From positions 4,188,014 to 4,252,013 of the forward strand of contig CM055096.1 in the NCBI GenBank assembly GCA_029204225.1: DNA of 64,000 nucleotides, given 5' to 3'. The stretch is from Diphasiastrum complanatum. Lineage: Eukaryota > Streptophyta > Lycopodiopsida > Lycopodiales > Lycopodiaceae. How positions within the stretch are numbered: position 1 is the first letter of the stretch; the number at the start of each line of letters is the position of its first letter. Position numbers and translations under genes: made by a program. The notes below the pieces were generated by a model. The model saw only the letters and a list, made by a program, of their open reading frames with translations, was not told the origin of the DNA and did not search any database. Below are positions 23,546 through 36,321 of this stretch, in pieces.

Positions 23546-24319
23546 TCGTCAGGAATTCAGATATGATCGTTGGTCACTGCCGGCTATATCATTTTTACAA
23601 TCCTTAAAAGTGTAGATAGACACTGCTGATCTACGTTAACAGATTAATATAGCATTCAACAAAAACCAAACCAATGTGCAAAATAAGTGAATCAGATACA
23701 CGAATAGTAGCAGAAAAAAATGCATTCGAGATCATACAATCATACAGATTAATATGTGCATAACAACTACAATATTATCTATTGATCTTCTGATTTTTTT
23801 GAGCACTGTGTGACAGACCACACAGTGCATTGGCGTGAGAGAAAATATAGTTCTCTCATGAATAATGTCTTGCTTATTAGCGGACTTCTGGATCTAAAGA
23901 TCCTCTACAAAATTGTCTCGCTCACAGGCGGACATGTATTCTATATTTTTTGTCTTCTGACTTTCTTACAGTGTTATGCATCAAACAGAAAGTATATAGT
24001 TCGCGAACTTTTTCGTGTCGCGTCGTGTAACTTCCACATTAGAAAGATTAAACATCTACAACTAATCACAAATTACAAGAGTGGTAGATTAGCTACGATT
24101 TAGATTACTTCTGTTGATGTCATGATATCTGATCAAATATTTGACTTATACAAATATGTTTTTGTTAACTTTTCTTTCTGCAACATATCTTATTGTGGTT
24201 GTTGCTTGACGTAGTTTGTTAGTGATCATGATTTTATGGTTAGTAATGTATTTCTACTATGGATGTAGAAATGGTTTTGTCAAAGGTTGTGTGCACACTC
24301 TATTCGATCTTCTTGGAGG
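23546..24319. other. Gene-free interval before Copia-A
   Basis: A 97-codon frame at 23810-24103 has no recognisable motif. A further TTCGCGAA lies at about 24000. No LTR of Copia-A was found here. Confidence 0.4.
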
Positions 24320-25847
24320 TAGCAACAGTCCCAAAAGAAGAGAACTTGAAAGGACAAGAAGACTAAAGCTAAGCAAACTGATTCAAACCAGCAACTACAA
24401 CAGCTTGATAGCATCAAAAAACTGAAAACCAAGCTCTTTTGTAAGTATCGCAAGAGAACCAACCACAACATCAAGGACTGTCAAGTTCTCAAGCACAACA
24501 AAGCAAAGAAGAAGATGCAATAACATGATGGAGGATCTGATTCTACCATAACCTCTCGTGAAGACCCGACACTACTAATGGTACAATATGAAAAAAGTAG
24601 ATATGCCCTTCTATAGTATCTCGATTCCAGTGCTTCTCATCACATGACTCCATGCAAATTCCTATTTGAAGAACTCACTCTAGCAGATTCGAAGTACATT
24701 TACTTCGGTGACTCAATTCCACCAATGTGAGTAGTTCAAATGCTTAGTTGTGGCATGAAATATTAGGACATCTAAATATGAGATCGATCTTGTATATGCA
24801 TCAAAATGGTATAGGTAAGGATTTAAACATCAATCTTGCCTCCACTGACATTTGACATGTCTGTGAGATGTGCTTACTAGGCAAACAGCCTAGATCAAGA
24901 TTCCCAAAGGGACAAGCCACTAGAGCTAAGTCCATTCTAGAATTGATACATAGTGATCTGTGTGGCCCTATGAGTACTCCCTCTCTGGGTTCAGCACTAT
25001 ACTTTATTACTTTTATCGATGACTATTTGAGATTCACCAGTATTGTGTTCATCAAGAACAAGTCTGAGACATTCAACTGCTTCAAAGAATTCAAGTAGTT
25101 TGTTGAGACACTGACTAGTCAAAAGCTCAAGTTCCTTCGCAAAGGTAGTGTGTGTGTGTGGGGGGGGATATATGTCAGACAAAATGTCTGACTATTTATC
25201 ATCATGCGGCATTCATCATCAGTTCACCACCAGCTATACACCACAACAGAATGGAGTAGCCGAGAGGAAGAACTGAACATTATTCAATGCAACACGATCA
25301 ATGATGTCAAGTGCTTAGTTACCCAAGAGTTTTTGGGCTAAAGCAATTTTAACATCTTGGTATCTACAAAATTATTCAAGCACTAAAGCAGTCAACTCAA
25401 AGACTCCATTTGAAGCCTATCATGGATACAAACCAAGTCTGAAGCATCTCCAAGTGTTTGGTTTTTTTTGCTATATGTAGATTCTTTCTTATCTGTGAAA
25501 GAAGCTCGATCATGTTAGCTACAAAAGTATCTTCATTGGATACTCGACATCGCACAAAGCCTATCGGATCTACATGCTGAATCAAGCCGAATTACAATCA
25601 GTACAGTCGAGATGTCGTCTTTCTCAAAGATAGATTTTACGACTTCAAGCAGAAGCAACCAATGCAAGAGTTCGTTCCAACGACTCTAATTACCATCGAC
25701 AGGCCTCGACCTACGACTATTCTGACAACAATCGAAGATACCCATGTCGCATAGTTAGGAGAATCATCATCTCATCAACTGACCATTATTCAAAGGTATG
25801 CTCGACATCGGCATGAGCCTGATTGTTATGTCCCTCATGCATTCATT
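24320..25847 (+). mobile_element. Copia-A: truncated copia element (gag end, protease, integrase)
   Basis: Colinear with the internal part of Copia-B but more broken. It has a zinc-knuckle region (KYRKRTNHNIKDC-like, near 24437), a protease remnant (LDSSASHHMT, near 24626) and a pre-integrase segment. Then follow CLLGKQPRSRFPKGQ and SDLCGPMS...FIDDY of the integrase at 24868-25098, broken by stops and frameshifts. Downstream text parallels Copia-B up to 'CCTCATGCATTCATT', where it stops exactly at the first base of Copia-B's 5' LTR. RT and RNase H are missing. It is interpreted as the insertion target of Copia-B. Confidence 0.8.
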
Positions 25848-26863
<1,016 letters not shown>

Positions 26864-26865
26864 GA

Positions 26866-26880
26866 TTGGTATCATAACGA
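26866..26880 (+). other. Primer binding site of Copia-B
   Basis: TTGGTATCATAACGA two bases after the LTR end. It is related to, but not identical with, the usual TGGTATCAGAGC initiator tRNA-Met site. Confidence 0.6.
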
Positions 26881-26968
26881 GGTATTTTCTGGGTTACTAG
26901 AGTCCGAGATATATTGAAATCTAATATGTTCTTGTTTTTCCAGAGCTAGTTCATATTTTGTCTGTGTA

Positions 26969-27385
26969 ATGGAAGGTTCAACCTCAGAGATCCGTTTGAT
27001 CAACAAGTTCAACGGAGATTATTTCCACATGTGGAAATTCAAGATGAGGATGATCTTAACAGGGAATACATAAATTGCTCTCGACATGGGAAGCAAAAGA
27101 TGACAAAGCACTTGCCATTGTATCCTTGAATCTGAAAGACACCCAGATTTCTCACGTATCAAACAACAGCACCTCCAAAGAAGTGTGGGATATCCTAACA
27201 AGTATCTATGAGACTTTAGATGTATCGACTCGTCTCTTTCTGAGGGAGAAGGTACTTACACTCAAGATGAGCGAAGGCACCTCAATCAGCGATCACCTGA
27301 ACGAATTCAAACAATTGTTGAATCAACTTGCTGCCATAGATTCTCCTATCTCAGAAGAAGACTCAACAATGTCTCTTCTCGCCAT
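26969..27385 (+). pseudogene. Copia-B gag, first part
   Basis: It starts MEGSTSEIRLINKFNGDYF and then WKFKMRMIL, the usual copia gag opening, and breaks at a stop near 27070. It resumes in another frame (SNNSTSKEVWDILTSIYET, SEGTSISDHLNEFKQLLNQL) of the gag_2/UBN2 family. It ends at the gypsy insertion within the SLLA-I-LPSSYDNLV motif, whose second half lies at 35642. Confidence 0.85.
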
Positions 27386-28143
27386 TGTATTGGGTTTCTT
27401 TCCTTGCCTAACCTGAATCCAAAATCTAGTCAATCTAGCATCAAAGAGACGGAGTTAGTCGTCACGTGTAGGTTCGTTCCCATGAGAGCGATAGTATAGT
27501 TCAGATTTCAACATGAATGGAGGATCTAACACTACATCCATTAACACTAAGCATTAACACTACATCCATTAACCCTACTTCCATTAACCCTAAATCCACA
27601 ACAATGATAGAAACTTACTCTTCTCTCTCTCCTTTTCTCTCTCACCAGAGCATAAGAAATAGCAATCCCAATAATGATCAAATCGAACAATTAGCAAACA
27701 CCAAAGAAAGCATGAGAAATGGAGGAAAAGAGAGGAAGAGCAAGGACATTCATCAATCCATTTCTAAAGAGAACCAATCTGCTTTATTGAAATGAGAAAA
27801 TGAACATCAGGAGCAACTCGAGTTGGTCCCTTTTTATAGTAGAGAGGAGGACCCTAGCCTCTGAATCCTATTGGTCCATTCTTGCCTCTCTTTTTATTCA
27901 AATTTAAAAAAGTGTGGGAACCATCAAAATTGGAGGGAAACCCAACTTTATTCACTAACTTGACATTTAGGCCCTGCGACATTAAAAGTCTCGCAAAAAG
28001 GCCTAAAGTCCTTTATTAACTTTTAACTAATCAATCAAATAACTATGTGATCATCGGGTTGGACTTACACACGCAGGGTGCCAAATCCCTCTCACTTATT
28101 AACTAGGATTAGGGTTGTCTTGGGATCCACAAACCCTTCAACA
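27386..28143 (-). repeat. 3' LTR of the gypsy element
   Basis: 758 bp. On the - strand it begins TGTTGAAGGGTTTGTGG, directly preceded by the polypurine tract at about 28144-28160 (TTTTGGTGGGGGATAC on the - strand). Confidence 0.88.
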
Positions 28144-28260
28144 GTATCCCCCACCAAAACTGGTGGCGGTCCCACGACACCTGCAATATGCAGTTATTGG
28201 GGACTTTTATTGGCTTTGCGCCGAATTTTAATTAAATGATACTACACCTTCTCCATAAAG

Positions 28261-31165
28261 TCAAGGCGTGCAGTATTGAAATCCAAGTTGTGTGGCAAGA
28301 AACAACGGTGGGCTCTGGCAATCCACTTGGCAGTTGTCCATGAGGTGAAGCGGGATTCTCAAGAGCCTCATAGCTGAGCGGAAGTACAGTTGAGCAATTG
28401 GCAACTGATCTTTGATTTGCTCTGAGGCCATCGGCTTATTTGGATCGAATGCCAGAGTAGAAAGGCAATCGTCCCATTTGGTAGCCACTGACGCCAATAG
28501 AGTTAGATCTTTAGCAAACATTGTCGTTACCGTTATCAGTATTTAGAGCTATATGACAGATGTCGCACCGTTGGATTCGGAGAGTGGACATACTCTCTCT
28601 GATATGCTTGTAAGACACGGTGGAAGTCCACTGAAATGTTCCAGCTGTAAGACTGATGGATGGTTGGCCAATTTGGCGTATGGATGGTGATTTTGTCCAT
28701 AGCCAATCCCAAATCTTTCCATTTATGTCTTCGCGGCATTGGCACGTAATAAGGATCTACCCGCAGTTGGCGAGGGCTGGCGACGAAACTCCTAATTGAT
28801 TTTGGAGTTTTCTCAAAAATCGTGATTCTCCATGTCGACTGCTCTCCCAGTGCAGGTATTTTGTCCAATTATTTGCTGGCCTCGATCTCGGAAGTCTTAA
28901 ATTTCAGAACCCATCCACCACGCGAGGACTCATGCAGATGTTGCTTTAAGAAGGTCTGGATCTGGTCCTCGACGTTGATGGGCCTTCTGAATAAATGTCT
29001 TGTCCTTGATGAGGATGGACCCGCTTGTACTGCTGGTATGGTTGGCGGTTGATCTGCTAGATCTAGAGCTCCCCCCTAGTCCATGCTCGAATCAATCCCT
29101 ATATCCAGTTGTACAGCTTCTTGGCGTGAAGGAGAGAATTGTGGCATGACCGAGACGGAGATTTGTGGTCCAACTTCCAACACTTGAGCGGCTACTTTTT
29201 CATAGACGGTGATGGTCTCTTTTGCCTTTGCCAACTCGGCTAAAGCTGCTTCTTTGAACCTATCAAAGCGGCCTTGGAATCCCTGAAGGGCCACTTTGTA
29301 TGTTTCCACTTTCTTGAATAAATACGCAATCTCCGTCAGTGTGACCAGATGATCGAGTATTTGCGTTTGCAGATAGGCATCACGCTCAAGGGTGGTCGCA
29401 TCCAATTCACCTTGAAGCCGTGTGCGATCTTGTTTGGCCATCTGTAATTGCCCCTTCAGCAGTTGCACCTGTTGCTTGACATCTTGCACTGCCTTATCTA
29501 CCTGATCTTGTGCGGTTGTCAGGGCGTTTTGCAAGGAGCTGATGTAGGTTTCCAAGCGATCAACTTGTTGCTGGGCCAATTTCTTTTCACTTTCAACCTT
29601 TTTTTCATGTTGTTTGGCTATCTTCAACTCTCGATCCAGCTGGACAATTTTCTTGTTGATCAGAGTGTTTTTGGATCCTAGATCAGAGATCCTCTGTTCC
29701 ATTTCCTTCTTCTTATCCAGCATAGACTGGATCACTTGCCCAAGGCTTGAAACCAACCCTAGAGCATCACCAGAATCTATGGTCGTGGAGGTGGCAGCAG
29801 CAAGAGGACCTGATGGTACTGTCCTTGGTAGGCATGGAATAGGTGCCATAGTCTCTTCTTCTTCAAAAGTATCCCCTCTTCAAACCCTTCAAGCATTGTG
29901 GCGTCAAACTGCTTTGGTGACTTTACAACTGTGTCGACCCGAAGTGTGGCTGGGCTATCCTGTGTGGGTGGTTGCTGACTGGCATCTTCGACACCAACAG
30001 TAGATTCATGAATATGCCCGAATCCTCTTCCAGGGGATTGGGGTTCAAAGGGCGCTGGGCTCTTGGGCATTTCAAAGATTTCGGTGGCCCCAAGGGGGTC
30101 GGAATCATCGAACATATCCATGAAGAACTGTGTGTTGGGTGAGGTTGCTTTGGTGTGTGGGGGTGAGGCGGCCTGGGCAGCTGTGATGGGAATGGTAGGC
30201 CCAATGATCACAGACTATCCTTGTATGGGAGCAGAGGCGAGGGAAGCATCAGAGCCGAGGGGAATGGGAAGTTCAGTGCGAACAGCAGCAGGGGGTGGAA
30301 GCGCAGCTGACGAGGTATGCCTAGTGCGAAATCGTGACGCGAAAGGCGAGTCAAAAATTATGATCTCATTGCGTGGCTGACGACGACTATGAGAACTTGA
30401 GGCCTGATGAGATGATTTTGTCGGTGCTTCTTTGTAAACCGAAAGCACAGAATCCAGGTGGAAGCCATGGATTCTGTTTTCTAGGTGAGAAGCGGCTAAG
30501 AGGGACAATAAAGAGCCAACGGCGAACTGCTGCTTAGTATTGGCCTTAGTAGCTCGCTTGAGCTCACCAGAAACAGTCTTGAGCCAGTTATATGGTTCAA
30601 GAGGGGCTTTGGCCAACTTAGTGTGGGACTCCACTATCTTGTGAAGGATTTGAGATGTGATGCGGTCTTTCTTGAGGTTGCCAACCATCAGAAAATTATT
30701 CAATAGTTGGGCAGCTGCGTGGATGGAAGGCTCAGTGATGGCTTCCAGAAAATAGCCATCATTAGTCCAGTGCAGATCATTGGTGAGGTCAATAAATGGC
30801 TTGATGGCCTGTTTGGCATGCTTGTGATTGGGTGAGGCCTACGTACTAGATGATATTCCTAAAGCTACAAGTGCGGCCTTAGTGACGTGCACCTTGTGTG
30901 TGGCTCCCTGGAAAGTGATATAGAATTTGGATTTCTCTTCCTTCCACGTACTGAAGGCAAGAGTGATGAAATCCATATTGATACGACCCGAAAAGGCTCT
31001 CTCATGAATACCCATTGCAGTGAGTAGAGGCTCCGCAAGGGTCATCCACTAAGTGACCATCCTTGTGCTAGGAAGAATCATGATGTCCGTTGTAGATGGG
31101 ACATCACGATGGATAGTATAGCACAGAGACTGGGAAGTATCGGTAGAAGACATGATGATCAGAAA
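28261..31165 (-). CDS. Long accessory reading frame of the gypsy element (decayed)
   Basis: Between the integrase and the polypurine tract there are about 2.9 kb of nearly continuous - strand coding sequence. It starts at about 31151 (MSSTDTSQSLCYTIHRDV) and is interrupted by few stops or shifts (near 31050, 30840, 30213, 29850, 29074, 28870, 28530). Parts in order: an N-terminal segment (INMDFITLAFSTWKEEKSKF), a helical segment (30215-30703), and a Pro/Ser-rich linker (29777-30211). A 130-residue heptad-rich coiled coil follows (29076-29849, e.g. QLDRELKIAKQHEKKVESEK). The C-terminal part is basic (28261-29050, e.g. TRHLFRRPINVEDQIQTFLK). It has no resemblance I recognise to env; position matches the extra 3' ORFs known in Tat/Athila-type gypsy elements. 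Function unknown. Confidence 0.6.
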
Positions 31166-32190
31166 GGAATTATAACACATGAAAGTGTATCAGAAGGCAA
31201 TACAGGAATTTTGGAAGGCTTTGGTCGCAAGAAAAATTTGCAAGAGCTTCGCTAGCACAAGTGAGGAATGAATCAAATTCAGCCAACTTATAAGTGAATT
31301 TGGTGGGTCCGTTACACTGAATAGTAGTTTGGCTGATCAATTCTGAACAAAAATTTGCAAGCATGTGCAGTATTGTAAAAATAGGCTACAAAAATCTCGG
31401 CGAAGGTCTCTAGGGATCTGAACCTATCAAGCGAACATTTTCCAGGGCTGGCGAAGGATAAACCTTCGCCCAGGTACTATCATAAATGCATTTTTTCACA
31501 ATCTGAACCTATGGACAACCTAATTTTGACATTTTAAGATCATCTAGCAGATCGGCGAAGGTTCATAATGAGGTTATGATGCTCAACAAAGGTTCCCAAA
31601 ATGGCATATCACTGAACATTCGCCTAACTCAAAAATCGAATTTTCTCTTGTCAGGAACCTTCGCCCACCTCAATTTAGATAAATCAAGGGTGGATGTACA
31701 ATCTGAGAGCTCAGCGAAAGTTTCTGATACTGTATTGGCCAAATCTGCCCGAAACAATGGTTTTCTAAGGCATTTTACATCAAAAATTCTGTGCTTCCTT
31801 TTTCCTAAGCTGATGACTTCCTGACTTTTGCTCATCAGTCTTTTTTTATTTATTTTTTTTTTTTGTGTAACTTTCTTTTTTCAAAAAAGTCAGCAAATTA
31901 AATACTGAAAACAAAAAATTGAAAAACAAATAAAATTAAAATATATTGATATCAGGCTTGTTGAACTGGTGGAGCAGGCTATCAAAACTTGCGTAATCAG
32001 TTGTCATTTACCGAAGTATCAAATCGTTTTCCATCCAAGTGCTCAAGAATTACTGCTCCATAGTTCAGGAGTTCCTTCACTTTATAGGGCCTTCCCCGGT
32101 AAACTTCAACTTACCCTTGATCAGCTTGGTTTTGCACATCAATACAAGATCTCCTGCTTCCAGATCTTTCTTGTGCAATCGATGATCGTG
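31166..32190. other. Gypsy spacer between integrase and accessory frame
   Basis: Non-coding with repeated short words GGCGAAGGT and ACCTTCGCC (31394-31730), an A/T-rich run at 31840-31940, and a decayed integrase tail near 31960-32190. Confidence 0.5.
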
Positions 32191-33371
32191 TCATGCCTTG
32201 CGGCGAGATTTCTCTGCTGCTAAGACATGAACTGCCATCAATCGGGTTTCACATAATTTGTGCAACGCTTCATGACGGAGTTGTAAAGACATATCATCAT
32301 TTAATCGTTCCGTGGCTGCTATGCGTAAAGATGGGATTAAAAATTCAATTGGCATAACAGCATCTTGACCATCAACCAGTTGAAAAGGTGTTTGATTTGT
32401 ACTATTTTTGTAAGCGGTTCTGAATGCCCATAATCTTGCATACAGTTTATGTTCCCAATCAGATCGACTCACTTCAACTGTCTTTGTCATAATGGTACAG
32501 AGAATCTTATTGGAAGATTCAGCTTGGCCATTCCCTCTGGGATAATAGGGAGTACTAAATTTGTGTATAACAAAAAAATCTTCCAGTAAACACTTTATTG
32601 TTTGATAAATAAAGTGTATACCCCGAACACTGACAATTTCGATCGGACATCCAAATCTGATTATAATATTTTCATATAGAAACTTGGCCGTAGATTTTGC
32701 ATCAGCCACTTTGACAGCTTTGGCTTCAACCCACTTGGTTATATAATCAGTTGCGACGATAATGTATCGGGCCTCAGATCCTTGCGTAGCAGGATGAATA
32801 GGACCAACATAATCCAGTCCCCTTTTTCAAATGGTGCTTGCGATAAAATCGGATGTAAAGGTTTATAATTCTATCGAGTAGGCCGCCGTGCTCGCTGGCA
32901 GACATCACATGTCTGAATAAATTTTTTTGTGTCCTTATGAAGCGTAGCCCACCAACATCCAGATTGTAAAAGTTTGCGAACAGTAATATATGTAGAGAAG
33001 TGTCCTCCACCCATGCCATCATGTGAAAACATGATTAAATCTGGTACTTCATGCGATAAAAGACATCTTTGTAAAATATTATCTGATCCACGACGATACA
33101 ATTGCCCTGCAATTAATTGATAAGGTTGAGCCTTATGAATCAATTGTCTTTTCTGTACTTTTGTCAAAGAGTCATTCGGTTGTCCTAGCATCAGGTACTC
33201 AACAATATCTGTCGCCCACTCAGGTACTGCTTCAACATAGAACAACGCAGCATCTGGTAGTTCATCATCCACTTCAGTATTAACTGGTGCGGATTCAATT
33301 CGCGAAACGTAATCGGCTAAATAATGTTGCTTCCCCTTTCTGACCACAATTCGAAAGTCAAATTCAGTCAA
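32191..33371 (-). pseudogene. Gypsy integrase
   Basis: The zinc-binding HHCC-type segment is at 32871-33371 (HDGMGGGHFS..., ending FIQTCDVCQRARRPTR). The catalytic core is at 32191-32709 (KFLYENIIIRFGCPIEIVSV, then FSTPYYPRGNGQAESSNKIL). The second catalytic Asp, normally in SD.G..F, reads SVRGIHF here, so this copy has lost an active-site residue. The two segments lie in different frames, with a break near 32720-32870. Confidence 0.85.
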
Positions 33372-34373
33372 TAATAATAACCATCTTGCAATACGTCAAG
33401 TATTACACGTCTTATTTACCAAGTAAAGTAACGGTTGATGATTCGCATAAAATGCAAAGTGCGTTTCCATGAGGTAGTGACAAAATTTTCAAACAGAAAC
33501 AATCATGGCTAGCGCTTTACGTTCTGTTGTTGAATAATTCTTCTCTAAATCTGTAAGTTGTCTGCTTGCAAATCGTATAGGATAATCCTTCTTATAGTCA
33601 CCTGGCTACGTCAAAACTGACCCAATGGCGTATTTTGAGGCATCCGTATGAACATGAAACTCTAATGTCCAATCTGGAGAACGCAGTATTGGTGCTGAAG
33701 ATAATGCTTTTTTTAATTTTTCTATGGCTTCTAACGTCTCTACTGTCCAAATAGGAACAATAGTTAGTTTGTATATAGGTCGTGCTAAATCCGCAAAGAA
33801 GATAATAAAAATTTGATACTAGTTCGCATGACCCATAAACACATAAACTCCTCAAATTGTTGTTGGCGGTGGCAATTCCACAATAACTTTGATCTTAGAA
33901 TAATCGGTGGCAATACCATGTCTTGATATCACATGTCCAAGCACAACTCCGTGCGAGATCCATATCTGGCATTTTTCTAGATTTAGAGAAATCTGATATT
34001 TGCGGCATCTTTAAAATACTTTCTCCAATCGATCTAGGTGGTCTGTATCTGTACTATGAACTCCCAAGTTGTCCAAGTAAATTTCAAGAAATTTCTGCAG
34101 ATAATCTTTAAAGGCAAATTGCATTATTCTTTGGAATGAACTTGGTGCATTACAGAGTCCAAACGGCATTACTTTGTCAGCATAGGTGTCCCATTCTGTT
34201 GCAAAAGCAGTTTTGTGGCGATCGGCAGGTGCAATCTTAACCTGGTTGTAACCACTAAATCCATCTAGGAAACTATAAGCTTCTGCTCCAGCAAGGCGAT
34301 CCAAAATGCTTTCAGTAAAAGGTAACGGAAAGTGATCCTTCTGTGTCACTTTATTCAATGCTTTGAGATTCAC
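33372..34373 (-). pseudogene. Gypsy reverse transcriptase and RNase H
   Basis: 34011-34373 holds the palm: YSFLDGFSGYNQVKIAPADR, then MPFGLCNAPSSFQRIM, then FLEIYLDNLGVHS. The catalytic YLDD box reads YLDN, an inactivating change. RNase H sequence (33372-34010) is only traceable in pieces over several frames. Confidence 0.85.
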
Positions 34374-34596
34374 ACAGATTCATTACGCACTCCAAATCTG
34401 GTCGGATCCATATGATGTAGAATCTGTTCATCTGTAAGTTCTGCATTGCCATCATAAGTTAAGGCATGGCTCACTGGTATGAGATCATCCTCAATTGGAT
34501 CTGGTAAAGGTTCTGTTGATATCCAGGCTACATTCAGCACATTTAGTGGAAATGTGTTTGGCGTATCCAAAGTTCGATCTAATAAGGAAATCTCCT

Positions 34597-35160
34597 TCAT
34601 CTCTGATTGAATATCTTGTTGACACATATATTCTGCTGTACAACCAATTGTTGCAAGAGCTTCGTTCCAATTGACAGTATCCGTTTGAGAATCGTAGTGA
34701 ACTCCCAATTTTTTTTTTCTAGTCGATCACAAGTGTGATCCGTTGTTGATGAATCGTCATCCGCTTTTTGAACCACTGGCTTGATAGTCCAAGTCGTAGG
34801 ATCAACTTTAACTGTACGTTCACGATTTTCAAAAGTGATTTTTCCGGTACCCCAATTATGAGTTACTTGCGCAACTCGTAACCATGGACGTCCTAAGAGA
34901 CCTCGGTAGACATTTGGTGCTTCTGGTAAGTCCATCACGACGAAAGTAATGACGAACTGTACTCCTGCAATCCTGACAGGTATATCTTCCACCATTCCTC
35001 GTGGACGAACTGTCGTTTGATCAGCTAGCTTAATAGCAAAATAGCAGGCTTACTCTTTGTAAGGCCCCATTTTGTACATAGCTTTGTAGAAATCAGGTTA
35101 ACTCTTGAACCACCATCTATCACGGCTGCTTCTTTAGAAAATTGTCTATGTTGTATCGAC
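34597..35160 (-). pseudogene. Gypsy aspartic protease region
   Basis: The active site appears as AVIDGGSRVNLIS (35090-35130, - strand). After an in-frame stop near 35022 it continues with VEDIPVRIAGVQFVITFVV and GLLGRPWLR...HNWGTGKITFENRE. This is the usual retropepsin fold upstream of gypsy RT. No zinc knuckle or capsid precedes it. Confidence 0.75.
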
Positions 35161-35235
35161 AGAGTGATATTCTTTGTTCACTTTCCCAAGCGGCTCCAAC
35201 ATGGAGTAGATCGTTAGATTCTTCAAATCCAGCAC

Positions 35236-35636
35236 AGGACATTCATCAATCCATTTCTAAAGAGAACCAATCTGCTTTATTGAAATGAGGAAATGAACAT
35301 CAGAAGCAACTCGAGTTGGTCCTTTTTTATAGTAGAGAGGAGGACCCTAGCCTCTGAATCCTATTGGTCCAGTCTTGCCTCTCTTTTTATTCAGATTTAA
35401 AAAAGTGTGGGAACCATCAAAATTGGAGGGAAACCCAACTTTATTCACTAACTTGACATTTAGGCCCTGCGACATTAAAAGTCTCGCAAAAAGGCCTAAA
35501 GTCCTTTATTAACTTTTAACTAATCAATCAAATAACTATGTGATCATCGGGTTGGACTTACACACGCAGGGTGCCAAATCCCTCTCACTTATTAACTAGG
35601 GTTAGGGTTGCCTTGGGATCCGCAAACCCTCCAACA
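35236..35636 (-). repeat. Truncated 5' LTR of the gypsy element
   Basis: 401 bp matching 27743-28143 of the other LTR at about 98% by eye. The other 357 bp (27386-27742 in the full copy), the primer site and gag are missing at its pol-side edge. Confidence 0.88.
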
Positions 35637-35641
35637 ACCAT

Positions 35642-36260
35642 TCTTCCATCCTCCTACGACAACCTAGTATTACTTCTGAGCAATACTCCTGCATTGTCTC
35701 TCTAGAAGCTGACAGCAAGTTTACTGCAAGAAGAGGTCAAGAGAAAGAGCTTATCCACAACGAGTACCAAGTCAATGGCATTGTACTCAAATAAGCAGCA
35801 GTCCAAGAAGAAGAACTTCAAGGACAAGAAGACGATGGCAGAACAGCCAAATTCAACACAACAATCACAGCAGCAGCACAGTCGTCAACAACAACCACCA
35901 AAGACCAAACTCTTTTGCAAGTATTGCAAAAGATCCAATCACAATATTAAGGATTGTCGCATCCTCAAACACAATGAAGTGAGGAAGAAGATGCAACAGC
36001 ACCAAGATGGAGATTCTAACTCTATCAAAAATTTCCAAGAAGATGACAAGGTGCTGATGGTACCCGACCAGCCAAGTAGAGATGCCTGTCAGTGGTATCT
36101 TCATTCAGGTGCTTCACAACACATGACACCATGTAAGAACCTATTTTCTACTCTCATAGCAACAGATTCAAAGTACATTTTCTTTGGTGACTCTAGCTCC
36201 CACAAAGTCAAAGGCCAAGGCAATGTTCAACTTCAATTCTCTAACGACATCACTAGATAG
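35642..36260 (+). pseudogene. Copia-B gag end and protease
   Basis: It resumes gag in the expected frame (LPSSYDNLVLLLSNTPALSL, then a TAG where Glu is expected near 35703). A Gln-rich linker follows, then the zinc knuckle CKYCKRSNHNIKDC and the protease motif WYLHSGASQHMTPC. The protease active-site Asp (DSGAS) is His here, so the enzyme is dead. Stop at 36258-36260. Confidence 0.85.
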
Positions 36261-36321
36261 TTAGATGGTGTACTTTACGTACCCAAGTTAACAAAGAACT
36301 TACTATCTATTAGCAAAATCA

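Larger units (their letters stand above)
27386..35636 (-). mobile_element. Gypsy (Ty3) LTR retrotransposon inserted in Copia-B gag
   Basis: - strand element of 8251 bp. LTR copies lie at 35236-35636 (5', truncated) and 27386-28143 (3', full). Order in transcription: truncated LTR, protease, reverse transcriptase, RNase H, integrase, long accessory frame, polypurine tract, LTR. PR-RT-RH-IN is the gypsy order. Flanks are GCCAT (27381-27385) and ACCAT (35637-35641), a 5-bp target duplication with one change. The shared 401 bp of the LTRs differ at about nine positions by eye, so this is the youngest layer of the nest. No gag was found: the LTR end, primer site and gag seem deleted at 35236. Confidence 0.88.
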
